The position numbers and the translations under genes were made by a program. A stretch of 64,000 bases of DNA. It comes from Verrucomicrobiota bacterium (GTDB taxonomy: Bacteria; Verrucomicrobiota; Verrucomicrobiia; Limisphaerales; JADJPG01). The number at the start of each line of letters is the position of its first letter. The stretch's first letter is position 1. Of the stretch, positions 8,268 to 16,865 are shown piece by piece. Under the pieces are notes generated by a model. It did not search any database. It was not told the DNA's origin and saw only the letters and a list, made by a program, of their open reading frames with translations. The DNA lies in assembly GCA_016713365.1 (NCBI GenBank), contig JADJPG010000005.1, forward strand, positions 147,654-211,653, in the 5' to 3' direction.

Positions 8268-9053
8268 CTACTTCACCCGATTCCGCTTCAGCTGCAATGC
8301 CTTCTTCAGCTCCTTGAGGGGCAGCGCATTGATCACATCCGCCTTCTCCAGCCAGCCCTTGCGCGCAATGCCGGCGCCGAGACGCAGGAAACCCGCGTGT
8401 TCGTTGCGATGCGCGTCGCAGTTAATCACGCACTTTACGCCCTTCGACTTCGCGTAGAACCACAGCCGCCAGTCCATGTCGAAGCGATACGGATTCGCGT
8501 TCAGCTCAATCCACGTGCCCGTCTCCGCGCACGCGTCGATCACCGCCTGCTGATTCACCTTATATGCCTCGCGCTCCAGCAACAGCCGGCCCGTGAGGTG
8601 CCCGAGCATGTGAACGTAAGGATTCAACGCCGCACGAATCAGCCGGTTCGTGTTGTCCGCCTCGTCGCTGCCTGCGACGTGCAAACTCGCCACCACCACG
8701 TCCAGTTCCGCGAGCAGGTCGTTGTCGAAGTCCAGTCGCTCCTTCAAAATGTCCACCTCGGAACCCGCCAGCAGCCGAAACTCCTCGCCGCTGTCCGCCA
8801 GCTTCTGATTGTGCGCCGCCACCGCCTTGATTTGTTCCCGCAACCGCGCCGCATCCAGGCCGTGCGCCTGGAACGACGACTTGCTGTGGTCCGTAATCGC
8901 CCAGTAATCGCAACCAATCTCAATCGCGTACGCCGCCACGTCCTCGATCGGATGATGGCCATCGCTCCACGTCGTGTGGTTGTGCAGCGACCCGCGCAAA
9001 TCCGTCCACTCGATCAACTTCGGCAGCTTCCCGTGCTCCGCCGCGGCGAACTC
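8268..9053 (-). CDS. polX: DNA polymerase X, C-terminal PHP part (separated by frameshift)
   Basis: The frame after the break carries the PHP domain that forms the C-terminal half of bacterial PolX: metal-binding HNHTTWSDG, AITDHSKS, GSEVDIL, VVASLHVAG, and late ELNANP and NCDAHRNEH. In PolX this domain provides 3'-5' exonuclease or AP-endonuclease activity. It continues the polymerase part (9014-10021) without a missing segment once one G is added to the GGG at 9053-9055; the junction then reads MREDHGEFAAAEHG. There is no start codon of its own that makes sense, so it is listed as a fragment of the same gene. Confidence 0.85.
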   Translation of the reverse strand, partial: EFAAAEHGKLPKLIEWTDLRGSLHNHTTWSDGHHPIEDVAAYAIEIGCDYWAITDHSKSSFQAHGLDAARLREQIKAVAAHNQKLADSGEEFRLLAGSEVDILKERLDFDNDLLAELDVVVASLHVAGSDEADNTNRLIRAALNPYVHMLGHLTGRLLLEREAYKVNQQAVIDACAETGTWIELNANPYRFDMDWRLWFYAKSKGVKCVINCDAHRNEHAGFLRLGAGIARKGWLEKADVINALPLKELKKALQLKRNRVK

Positions 9054-10021
9054 CCGTGATCTTCGCGCATCTCCGGCGGAATGTAGCCCAGCCCCAGCTC
9101 CACAAAAACGTCCTCCTCCGTCTTGCAAGGCACGAGCAGCTTCGGGTCGCGCGTTTCTTCCTTCGACTTGAAGAGCCCGTACTCATTCAGCCGCAGCCCG
9201 CGCGCGATCGCCCGCTGGCGCATCACGATGTTGTGCTCCTTGCTGCCGGTGAAATAGAGCAGTGCGAAAGGAAACTCCGCATCCGTCACCACGCGCAAAT
9301 CCGCCTGAATGCCACCGGGCAAAATCACACTCGCCTTCGTCTCCCCCTTCGCACTCACGCTCAAGATGCCCGGCTGACTCGTGAAGAACTCAATCACCGC
9401 CGCCGGATTCTTCGATGACACCAGGAAATCAATATCGCCAATCGTCTCGCGCCAGCGCCGCAAGCTTCCGCCCGTGCTGCAACGAATCACGTCCGGATGA
9501 TCGCGCAACGATTCCAGGATCGGCTCCGCCACCGTCAGCGCCGTGTGCAAATGATGCCGCGACGCGTAGGTGCGTTTGAACTGAATCCCCTCCAAAACTT
9601 TGCTCTGGGTCTTCTCGCCGAACCCCTCCAGCGTCGCCACCTTGCCGGCCTTGCACGCGGCTTCGAGCTGTTCGATGGACTCGATGCCCAGCTTGTCGTG
9701 AAGCGCCTTCACCTTCTTCGGTCCGACGCCGGGAATGCCCAGCATGTCCACCAAGCCCGGAGGCACAGACGCCTTCAGCTCGTCGTAATACTTCAGCTTC
9801 CCCATGGTCACGAGCTCCGTGATCTTCTGCTGCAAGGCATCGCCAATGCCTTTAATCTCCCCGAGTCGTTCCTCCGCCACGATATTCGCCAGCGGCTCCG
9901 TCAAACCCTCGAGCGTCCGCGCCGCGTTCACATACGCGCGCGTCTTGAACGGATTCTCGCCCTTCAACTCCAGCAACGTCCCGATGTCCACGAGGATTGC
10001 CGCCACTTGCTCTTTGTCCAT
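9014..10021 (-). CDS. polX: DNA polymerase X (family X), N-terminal polymerase part, frameshifted
   Basis: Start of a PolX-type repair polymerase, which fills short gaps in base-excision repair. Residues about 1-150 hold two helix-hairpin-helix segments (LGEIKGIGDALQQKI, LGIPGVGPKKVKAL). The polymerase palm has GGSLRRW, catalytic aspartates D196 and D198 in GDIDFL, and D241 in QADLRVV. At MREDHG the frame is lost and the last dozen residues (SSPRRSTGSCRS) are out of frame; the PHP half follows in another frame at 8268-9053. Intact length would be about 590 residues, as in the family. The break is one base in a G run, so a sequencing error is likely. Confidence 0.9.
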   Translation of the reverse strand: MDKEQVAAILVDIGTLLELKGENPFKTRAYVNAARTLEGLTEPLANIVAEERLGEIKGIGDALQQKITELVTMGKLKYYDELKASVPPGLVDMLGIPGVGPKKVKALHDKLGIESIEQLEAACKAGKVATLEGFGEKTQSKVLEGIQFKRTYASRHHLHTALTVAEPILESLRDHPDVIRCSTGGSLRRWRETIGDIDFLVSSKNPAAVIEFFTSQPGILSVSAKGETKASVILPGGIQADLRVVTDAEFPFALLYFTGSKEHNIVMRQRAIARGLRLNEYGLFKSKEETRDPKLLVPCKTEEDVFVELGLGYIPPEMREDHGSSPRRSTGSCRS

Positions 10022-10063
10022 GCGGCGATGCTACGAAGCGCCCGAGGGAAGGAAAGTGGGAAT

Positions 10064-12115
10064 TCAATCGTCGCTCGCCGGCACCGAGTCGAAAGGCTCA
10101 AACAACTTCCGCGCCTCCGCCAGCTGGCGCTCGTTTCCAATCAGCAATACCTCATCGTTCAGCTGGAACTCAAAATCCGGCTCCGGACTGATCACCGTCT
10201 CCGTCCCGCGCCGCACGGCGACCGCCGTCGACCCAGTGCGCGTCCGCAATTCCATCTCCCGAATCTGTTTCCCGAGCGCTGGTGACCGCGGGGTGATTTG
10301 AACCGTGACCAGCTCGGCGTTCTCGAGCAAGGACGGCATCGGCTTGGAATGTTCCGGCGCATGATGCAGAGGTTCGCGCGACAACGTTTCCCGAATCGTC
10401 ACCTGCGCCCGCGCATAGATTCGGATGAAGAACGTCCGCAGCAAGACCGCCAGCAGCACACCAATGCTGCCCAGCACCACGAATACCTCCCACGACGGCA
10501 GCAGGACCGAACTCAGCGCGAGCACGAGTAGTCCCAGTCCGACGATCCCGGCGAAGAGCGTCGTGTTCGAGATCATCGCGCGCATCGCCATCTTGTTCTT
10601 CATCGTCGAACCGCCGCGAATGGCCATCTCGGAAAGCAGCATGCTGAGCGCGTCCAGCTTGCGCAGCGTGGCGATGAAGAGCGGCAGGCTGCACAACATC
10701 GCCGCCAGCCAGAGCACCGTGTTGCGACCGCCGGTCCAACGCGGCAGATCCGTCAACCAATCGACCTTCCAGCGATCGAGCAGGGTCGCGGCGAGAAACA
10801 GTCCGGCAATGAGCGCGACGTTGATCGACAGCTGAAAGACCATCAGGCGCACCATTTTCCTCGGCGCGCTCACCGAATGATTCTCCCGCACACGGCGAAT
10901 CCACGCCGTGTAATCCTGCTGGTAATGGAGCAGCGAGCGCGGGGCGAACCGGTCATGAAACTTCACCAGCCAGTCCGCGTGCTGGATGAGAAACGGAGTC
11001 AACGCGGAGGTGACCGTGGAGACGCATACCGCGATGGGATAAAGGAAATGACTCGTCACGCCAAGGTCCTTGCCCAGCGCGGCGATGATGAACGAGAACT
11101 CGCCGATCTGCGCCAGGCCAAGCCCCACGCGCATGGACGTGCCGCGATCGTAGCCCGCCACAAAACTTCCGAACGAGCATGCCGCAATCTTTCCGACCAC
11201 CAGCAGCACGCTGATTACCGCGATCGGGAGGGCGTATTGCACCAGCAGCTTCGGCTCAATCAGCAGGCCGATCGCCACGAAGAATACCGCGCTGAACATG
11301 TTCCGCAGCGGAGCCGTCAATCGCTCGATGCGCCGGATGTCGTGAGATTCCGCGATCAACGCGCCCATGATGAACGAGCCCAGCGCGACGCTGTACTTCA
11401 ACTTCAGCGCCAGCAACGCGAGACCGAAGCACAGACCCAGCACGGTAATCAGCATGGTTTCCTCGTTGTGAAACCGCGCCACCAACGCGAGGAGTTTCGG
11501 GACAATCAGCAACCCGAGCACGATGGACATCACGGTGAACACGCCGAGCCGTCCCATGGTTTCCAACACCGCCCCCACTTCAAACGCGCCAGTCATCGCC
11601 ACGCCTGAGAGTGACGCGATCAGCAAAATGGCGATGATGTCCTCCGCGATCAGAATGCCGTAGATGACTTCGGCGAACTTCTCTTTGCCTTTCCCGAGAT
11701 CGGCGAGCGTCTTCGTGATAATCGTCGTGGACGAGATCATCATGATGCCGCCGAGGTAGACACTGTCCGTCCCGCTCCAGCCGAAGTAGCGACCGATCTG
11801 GAATCCGATGAAGAACATCAGCGCCGTTTCGAGCGGAGCAACGATGAACGCTGTGAAGCCAATCTGCCGAATCTTCCGAAAGTTAAACTCCAGCCCCAGC
11901 GCGAAGAGGAGAAAGACAATGCCGAGTTCAGAAAGTGTCTGGATGTTCTGCTCGTCGGCGACCAAGGGCGAGGGAAGCACGTGCGGACCGATGATCACGC
12001 CGGCCAGGATGTAACCGAGCACCACCGGGAGCTTCAGCGCACGGAAGCTGACCGTGACCAGTCCGGCCACCATCATCACCACGGCAAGATCCTGGAGGAA
12101 TGCGGCGTTGTGCAT
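10064..12115 (-). CDS. monovalent cation:proton antiporter, CPA2/KefB-like, with TrkA-C domain
   Basis: 683 residues. The first 380 or so form the Na+/H+-exchanger fold: about 12 hydrophobic helices, including LPVVLGYILAGVIIGPH, IGIVFLLFALGLEF-like ELGIVFLLFALGLEF, and GLAQIGEFSFIIAALG, all typical of CPA2 transporters (KefB, RosB, YbaL). A charged stretch (about 395-425) is followed by a further membrane block (about 430-560). The C-terminal 90 residues (LENAELVTVQITPRSPALGKQI... LNDEVLLIGNERQL) form a TrkA-C/RCK-C ligand domain. There is no TrkA-N NAD-binding domain, which separates it from KefB/KefC proper. Expected role: K+ or Na+ export against protons at the inner membrane. Confidence 0.9.
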   Translation of the reverse strand: MHNAAFLQDLAVVMMVAGLVTVSFRALKLPVVLGYILAGVIIGPHVLPSPLVADEQNIQTLSELGIVFLLFALGLEFNFRKIRQIGFTAFIVAPLETALMFFIGFQIGRYFGWSGTDSVYLGGIMMISSTTIITKTLADLGKGKEKFAEVIYGILIAEDIIAILLIASLSGVAMTGAFEVGAVLETMGRLGVFTVMSIVLGLLIVPKLLALVARFHNEETMLITVLGLCFGLALLALKLKYSVALGSFIMGALIAESHDIRRIERLTAPLRNMFSAVFFVAIGLLIEPKLLVQYALPIAVISVLLVVGKIAACSFGSFVAGYDRGTSMRVGLGLAQIGEFSFIIAALGKDLGVTSHFLYPIAVCVSTVTSALTPFLIQHADWLVKFHDRFAPRSLLHYQQDYTAWIRRVRENHSVSAPRKMVRLMVFQLSINVALIAGLFLAATLLDRWKVDWLTDLPRWTGGRNTVLWLAAMLCSLPLFIATLRKLDALSMLLSEMAIRGGSTMKNKMAMRAMISNTTLFAGIVGLGLLVLALSSVLLPSWEVFVVLGSIGVLLAVLLRTFFIRIYARAQVTIRETLSREPLHHAPEHSKPMPSLLENAELVTVQITPRSPALGKQIREMELRTRTGSTAVAVRRGTETVISPEPDFEFQLNDEVLLIGNERQLAEARKLFEPFDSVPASDD

Positions 12116-12283
12116 TACGCGGGCGTTGCTGCGGCGAACGCTACAAACTCCGCCGCGTCACGGCGAGCGGCAAAACTTCACCCGCCTAGTCCCGCACCGA
12201 ATTTTGCGCCAGTCCGAGCAATCCGCTGCGTTCGTCTTGCGTCGGCGTCATTGCCACTTTCGGCCCATCAGTGCCCCAGCCTG

Positions 12284-12311
12284 TTGACAGCCCACTCGCC
12301 GTCGTTAGTCT
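12284..12311 (+). promoter_or_regulatory. possible sigma-70 promoter for the secreted HEAT protein
   Basis: A perfect -35 hexamer TTGACA (12284-12289) and a weak -10 TAGTCT (12306-12311) at 16-bp spacing, about 86 bases before the start of the downstream gene. The poor -10 keeps confidence low. Confidence 0.25.
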
Positions 12312-12396
12312 CGTTTCAGCTGCATCGGCGCCTCCGGCCGGCAGCAACTGCCGTAATGCGTTTGGATAAATCAACAAAGCACTCATCAACGTGGTT

Positions 12397-12963
12397 ATGA
12401 AAACGACCTTCTCACTCAAAACGACTTTTGCACTGCTGTTCGCACTGGCGACCTTCGTGTTCCAGGCCCCGGCTGCCGAGAAATCCGAAGCCGCCGCCAT
12501 TGCCGCGCTGTCGGACAAAATGGAAAGCAAGGTGACCGCCGCAATGCAGGAGATTGAAAAGAAGTATCCCAACAGCATCGAAGGCGTCGCCAAGATCAAA
12601 TCCATGCTCGGTGACGAACGTGTAAAGGTCCGCCGCAAAGCCGCTCGCGTCGTGGGCACGCTGCACGCGGATGTCACCGAGGCTGAGCTCAAGCAAATCG
12701 CCGCGTTGCTCAAGGGCAAGACGCCGGAGGAAATCATCGACGGTTTGAAGGCGCTCCGCGGACTGAAGTCCCAGCCGGTCATCCCTGAGATCAAGGCGCT
12801 GCTCGATCATCCCACGCCGAACGTCATCCGCGACGCGTGCCGCACGCTGTCTGAAATCGGGGGCAAGGACCTGATTCCCGCCATCGAACCGCTCCTCAAT
12901 CACGCCAACGCGGCCGTGAAGAAGGACGCACAGGACGCCATCTTCAAGCTGAAGAACAAGTAA
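12397..12963 (+). CDS. small exported HEAT-repeat protein
   Basis: 188 residues from ATG 12397 (GTG 12391 is an in-frame alternative). N-terminal signal peptide: MKTTFSLKTTFALLFALATFVFQAPAAE, with probable cleavage after APA. The mature part has a helical region (EAAAIAALSDKMESKVTAAMQEIEKKY), then HEAT-like repeats: VKVRRKAARVVGTL, IDGLKALRGLKSQPVIPEIKALL, PNVIRDACRTLSEIG, NAAVKKDAQDAIFKL. Probably a periplasmic protein-binding solenoid. It stands alone between the divergent antiporter and a convergent lipoprotein gene. No enzyme motif is present. Confidence 0.8.
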   Translation: MKTTFSLKTTFALLFALATFVFQAPAAEKSEAAAIAALSDKMESKVTAAMQEIEKKYPNSIEGVAKIKSMLGDERVKVRRKAARVVGTLHADVTEAELKQIAALLKGKTPEEIIDGLKALRGLKSQPVIPEIKALLDHPTPNVIRDACRTLSEIGGKDLIPAIEPLLNHANAAVKKDAQDAIFKLKNK

Positions 12964-12981
12964 GCTCAAGTCGGCCCGACA

Positions 12982-13545
12982 TTAGCGTCGGCGGAGATCC
13001 TCTCTCTCCAATAGGTCAATGAGCCGGTCAGCTGCACGTTTCGCTACGGTCTCGGGCGGAAGCACGTCTTCGCCTCTTTCGAGCGGATAGCTCCACGATC
13101 CTGAGCTAAGAATTTCCCCGCCCCGACGGGCAACTCCAGTAATTCCAGAAACAGCACCATGTTGCACGCTGTTACCGTTTCCAACGACAACAGACGTTTT
13201 CACGCCGGATTGGCCTTCAGGAAGATGGGAGAACGTAACTGTGCCCGCAATCGCGATGTCGGCGTCTCCTTCGGTGACAACTCTCACGTCGCAGCGTCGA
13301 ACGAACATTTCCACGAATACATTCCTAACGGCCTCTCCAACGACTTCATCACCACATGTGAATCGTTCGATCCGAACGGAGTCGATCGGACGAGCGGGAG
13401 GCCGGTTCTTGAGTGTTTGAGGTTTGGCAAGCTGGCACCCCCCGAACAAGAGACTGACTAGGACGAGCCCTCCCAACCTTAGAGAAAGACTCTCGATTTG
13501 TTTTACCAGCACGGCTTGCCGAATTGTTTCAAGGATAGCATTCAT
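12982..13545 (-). CDS. probable lipoprotein of unknown function
   Basis: 187 residues. A hydrophobic stretch LRLGGLVLVSLLFGGCQ ends in a lipobox-like LFGGC around residue 37, preceded by a long polar leader; a later start would shorten this leader, but no better ATG is visible. The mature part (VRIERFTCGDEVVGEAVRNVFVEMFVRRC, VRVVTEGDADIAIAGTV) alternates strand and helix as in CsgG/LpoB-type lipoproteins that take part in envelope assembly. That resemblance is by pattern only and I would not name it. Transcribed convergently with the HEAT gene. Confidence 0.6.
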   Translation of the reverse strand: MNAILETIRQAVLVKQIESLSLRLGGLVLVSLLFGGCQLAKPQTLKNRPPARPIDSVRIERFTCGDEVVGEAVRNVFVEMFVRRCDVRVVTEGDADIAIAGTVTFSHLPEGQSGVKTSVVVGNGNSVQHGAVSGITGVARRGGEILSSGSWSYPLERGEDVLPPETVAKRAADRLIDLLEREDLRRR

Positions 13546-13682
13546 TGCTCTATAGAATTTATCACCCGTTGCTTAAACTCTGATTGGTCGAGGCACATTG
13601 GAACAAGAAGAATTGAGCTTCATCAAGGGAGTCTTGCACCGCGTATCCTGAACTCGTAAACCTTTGTGCGTAGAGTAACTCG

Positions 13683-15257
13683 ATGATTCTTCTCGATGGC
13701 CACCATCTGTCACTCCAGGACGTCTGGCGTGTTTCCTGTCTCCAATCCCCGTGCCAGCTCGCCGAAAGCGCTCGACCGCTCGTGCGTCGCAGTCGCGAGC
13801 TCGTGGACAAGCTAGCCGCCGAACCTCGCGCCATCTACGGCATCAATACCGGATTCGGCCCGCTCAGCGGCTTCCGCGTCAGCAACGAGGATCAAGCGCA
13901 GCATCAGATCAACCTGCTGCATCACCTATTCGTCGGTCAAGGCGTGCTCTACTCGGAAGTCGAGACGCGCGCGATCATGCTCGCCCGCGCGAACGCGCTC
14001 GCGCGCGGTTACTCCGGCATTCGCGAGGAACTGATCGAGCTGCTCATCGCCGCGTTGAACAAGGGCATCCTCCCGGAGATTCCCAGCGAAGGCTCCGTTG
14101 GCGCCAGCGGCGACCTCGTTCCGCTCGCGCACATGGGCGGATTGCTCGTCGGCCTCGGCCAAGCCCGCTTCGGTGGTAAACGCCTCGCATCCATCGACGC
14201 TCTACGCCAGGCCGGGCTCACTCCCGCCGTCCTCCGCGCCAAGGAAGGTCTCGCGCTGGTCAACGGCACTTCCGTGATGACCGCACTCGCTGCTCTTGCC
14301 ACGCACGAGGCCGATCGCATCCTCCGCTGGATGGAGCTGCTCGCGTCGTGCCTGTTTCAAGTGCTCGGTGGCGAACCGGAAGTACTCTGTGGTCAGGCGC
14401 ACATGGCGCGCGGATTTCGCGGCCAGTCGCTCGTCGCGCGACGCATCAGCGATTCGCTGCGCACACATCCCGATTACGCCCGTCGCATCGATGACCATCA
14501 GTGGGGCTCGATGCCCAAGCTGGTCGATGCCGGCGCGGAGATTCAAGATCCGTATTCGCTTCGCTGCGTCCCGCAAGTGCTCGGCGCATTCCAAGAAGCG
14601 CTCTGGCACGTCGAGGAAGTCGTCACGCGCGAGCTCAACGCCAGCACGGACAATCCGCTCATCTTCCCGGACACGGGCATGGTGATTCACTGCGGCAATT
14701 TCTACGGGCAACAGATCGCGATGGTGAGCGATTACCTGCGCATGGGCCTCATCAAGACGGCCCTCCTCGCCGAGCGCCAGATCGAGCGTCTGGTGAACTG
14801 GCGTTACAGCCGCGGACTGCCGCCAATGCTCGCGGGCGGCGCGGCGGGATTGAACTCCGGCTTCTCCGGCGCGCAACTGCTCGCCACGTCACTCGCCGCC
14901 GAAGCGCGTTTGCTCGGCACGCCGGCGTCCATCCAGACGATTCCGACGAACGCCAACAATCAGGACGTGGTGAGCATGGGCAGCATCGCTGCGAAGATGA
15001 CGCGCACCGCGTTGCCGCTGGTCTGGAAGATTCTCGCCATCGAAACGCTCGCGCTCGTTCAAGCGGCGGACCTACGCGGGAAGGACTTCGTGCTCGGCAG
15101 CGACTTCCGCAAGTTGCACGACATCGTCCGCAGTGTTTCCGCGCAGCTCGGCAGCGATCGTCCTCTCGTCACCGACATTGAAGAAGTCACGCGACTGCTT
15201 CAGTCTGAGGAAGTGCAGCAGCAATGTCTCGCGCCTCAAATCGAAAATGAACACTGA
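13683..15257 (+). CDS. aromatic amino acid ammonia-lyase (HAL/TAL family), probably tyrosine ammonia-lyase
   Basis: 524 residues. The family makes an MIO electrophile from Ala-Ser-Gly and eliminates ammonia from His, Tyr or Phe; the triad A141-S142-G143 is seen in GSVGASGDLVPL. Other family blocks are present: YGINTGFGPL, NGTSVMTAL, YSLRCVPQVLG, TDNPLIF and TNANNQDVVSMG. The substrate-selectivity pair is H81-L82 (INLLHHLFVG), as in Rhodobacter-type tyrosine ammonia-lyases, whereas histidine lyases usually have Ser-His. Some characterised tyrosine lyases also have Ser-His, so this is support, not proof. No hut genes are nearby. The next gene, a flavoprotein, overlaps by 11 bases, which points to specialised aromatic metabolism and not histidine degradation. 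Confidence 0.88.
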   Translation: MILLDGHHLSLQDVWRVSCLQSPCQLAESARPLVRRSRELVDKLAAEPRAIYGINTGFGPLSGFRVSNEDQAQHQINLLHHLFVGQGVLYSEVETRAIMLARANALARGYSGIREELIELLIAALNKGILPEIPSEGSVGASGDLVPLAHMGGLLVGLGQARFGGKRLASIDALRQAGLTPAVLRAKEGLALVNGTSVMTALAALATHEADRILRWMELLASCLFQVLGGEPEVLCGQAHMARGFRGQSLVARRISDSLRTHPDYARRIDDHQWGSMPKLVDAGAEIQDPYSLRCVPQVLGAFQEALWHVEEVVTRELNASTDNPLIFPDTGMVIHCGNFYGQQIAMVSDYLRMGLIKTALLAERQIERLVNWRYSRGLPPMLAGGAAGLNSGFSGAQLLATSLAAEARLLGTPASIQTIPTNANNQDVVSMGSIAAKMTRTALPLVWKILAIETLALVQAADLRGKDFVLGSDFRKLHDIVRSVSAQLGSDRPLVTDIEEVTRLLQSEEVQQQCLAPQIENEH

Positions 15258-16494
15258 CGTCGATGTGCTGATTATTGGCGCCGGCCCGGCGGGCTGCGTT
15301 GCCGCGTCGCTCCTGCACCGTGAGGGCTTCAAGGTGCGCGTCATCGAAAAGCAACGCTTCCCGCGCTTTGTCATCGGCGAGAGCCTGTTGCCGCACTGCA
15401 TGGATTACCTTCAGGAAGCCGGTCTGTTGGAAGCGGTCGCGAAGGAGAATTTCATCCAGAAGAACGGCGCGGTGTTTCATCGCGATGGCGGCACGTGCAA
15501 CTTCGATTTCTCCGCGCAGTTCACCGAAGGCTGGAAATACACCTGGCAGGTCACGCGCGCCGAGTTCGACCTCGCGCTGGCCAACGCGGTGAAGGACATG
15601 GGCGTGGAAGTATTGTTCGAGCGCAGCGTGACTTCCGTTGAGTTCCTCGATTCGCACGCGACCGCGACCGTTTCGCATCCGGACGGCTCGTCGCAGAACG
15701 TCACCGCGAAGTTCATCCTGGATTGCAGCGGCTACGGACGCGTCTTGCCGCGCCTGCTCGATTTGGAACGCCCGTCGAACTTTCCCGTTCGCGAAGCATT
15801 GTTCGCGCATGTCACGGGCGATCACCGGCCCGAAGGTCGCGAGGAGGGAAAGATTTGGGCGTGCCTGCATCCCAGCGGCGCGTGGCTGTGGATCATTCCG
15901 TTCTCCAACGGCCGCACCAGCGTTGGCGTCGTCGCCACGCCGGAGATTTTCGCGCAGTTCCTCGGCAACCCGGAGGAACAGCTGCGCGCGATCGTTTCGA
16001 CCGACCCCAGCGCCGGGCCGCGTTTGCGCGACATGCAACTGGCCTTCGCACCGCAACGCATTGTCGGGTTCTCCTGCGGCGTGAAGCAAATTCACGGTCC
16101 TCGCTACGCGCTCGTGGGTAACGCGACGGAGTTTCTCGATCCGATCTTCAGCTCCGGCGTCACGCTCGCGCTCGCTTCCGCCAGTCGCGCCGCGAAGACG
16201 CTGACGCGCGAACTGCGCGGTGAGACGGTGAATTGGCAGGCGGATTACGCGGACTGGGTGATGGGCGGCATCAACGCCTTCCGCGCCTACGTGGCCGCTT
16301 GGTATGACGGCACGTTGCCCGACATCTTTTTCAACGCTGGCCGGAATCGCGACATCATGCGCCAGGTTTGTTCCGTGCTCGCGGGTTACGTGTGGGACAA
16401 GAGCAATCCCTACGTGACGCAACCCGAGCGCGCGCTGCCGCTGCTCTCGCGCATCATCAAGAGCCAGGCGGGACTCGTGACCACCGGAACGTAG
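15247..16494 (+). CDS. FAD-dependent halogenase/hydroxylase-like oxidoreductase
   Basis: 415 residues, start ATG 15247 inside the end of the ammonia-lyase gene, hence translationally coupled. The FAD-binding GAGPAG lies at 11-16. The GES motif follows (FPRFVIGESLLPH, 38-50), then a lysine in QKNGAVF (K72) at the place of the catalytic lysine in flavin-dependent halogenases, and a WLWIIP sequence (213-218) that fits the halogenase WxWxIP motif. The late GNATEFLDPIFSSGV is the second FAD-contact region. Enzymes of this superfamily chlorinate, brominate or hydroxylate activated aromatics or polyenes using FADH2. The coupling suggests action on the coumarate-type product. Halogenation versus hydroxylation cannot be decided from sequence. 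Confidence 0.82.
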   Translation: MNTDVDVLIIGAGPAGCVAASLLHREGFKVRVIEKQRFPRFVIGESLLPHCMDYLQEAGLLEAVAKENFIQKNGAVFHRDGGTCNFDFSAQFTEGWKYTWQVTRAEFDLALANAVKDMGVEVLFERSVTSVEFLDSHATATVSHPDGSSQNVTAKFILDCSGYGRVLPRLLDLERPSNFPVREALFAHVTGDHRPEGREEGKIWACLHPSGAWLWIIPFSNGRTSVGVVATPEIFAQFLGNPEEQLRAIVSTDPSAGPRLRDMQLAFAPQRIVGFSCGVKQIHGPRYALVGNATEFLDPIFSSGVTLALASASRAAKTLTRELRGETVNWQADYADWVMGGINAFRAYVAAWYDGTLPDIFFNAGRNRDIMRQVCSVLAGYVWDKSNPYVTQPERALPLLSRIIKSQAGLVTTGT

Positions 16495-16562
16495 ATCGAC
16501 GGGACAAGAGACATGAGATTGTCCGCCCTCACCCCAACGCCGCCGCCGAGCCTCAATCGGTC

Positions 16563-16680
16563 GGAGCGCCGACGTCCTCGTCGGCTTCGGACGTGCGGGA
16601 ATACAGGAGGGCAGACAGCGCTGAGAACGGATGCAAACAGCAGTTCGCCTGTCGTAAGCCGGCGAGGACGCCGGCGCTCC
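16563..16680. repeat. inverted-pair repeat, 23-bp arms (GGAGCGCCG... type)
   Basis: The left arm at 16563-16585 begins GGAGCGCCGACGTCC and the right arm at 16658-16680 is its near-perfect reverse complement (two differences). Each arm is itself partly palindromic (GCCGACG / CGTCGGC). This is the layout of REP or BIME-like intergenic elements mobilised by a RAYT-type transposase elsewhere in a genome. Confidence 0.7.
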
Positions 16681-16713
16681 GGTCATATAGCTGCGGAGCA
16701 GCGGAAGACAGTA

Positions 16714-16848
16714 GCCCACGGCGTGAGCCGTGGGTCGGGTGATGACAAGCGGCGCAAGCCCCGGCAGGGGCGACAGAGGTTTTTTCTTTCGCCCCTTACG
16801 GGGCTCATATCACCAACCCCATCGCAACCCACGGCTCACGCCGTGGGC
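16714..16848. repeat. nested inverted-pair repeat, palindromic 22-bp arms
   Basis: Outer arms GCCCACGGCGTGAGCC... (16714-16735) and its reverse complement (16827-16848) are perfect over 21 of 22 bases, and each is itself a hairpin (CCCACGGC/GCCGTGGG). Inside lie a second pair, 16757-16772 (AGCCCCGGCAGGGGCG) and 16790-16805 (CGCCCCTTACGGGGCT), separated by a T-rich stretch. The hairpin-in-hairpin shape suggests a MITE or REP-like element. Confidence 0.7.
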
Positions 16849-16865
16849 CACCTTCTTCCGCGCCG

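Larger units (their letters stand above)
16495..16865. other. repeat-rich intergenic region inside the aromatic cluster
   Basis: 371 bases between the flavoprotein and methyltransferase genes without a real gene. It is filled by two nested inverted-pair elements described separately (16563-16680 and 16714-16848). The strongly palindromic content explains the short open frames seen here. Confidence 0.75.
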
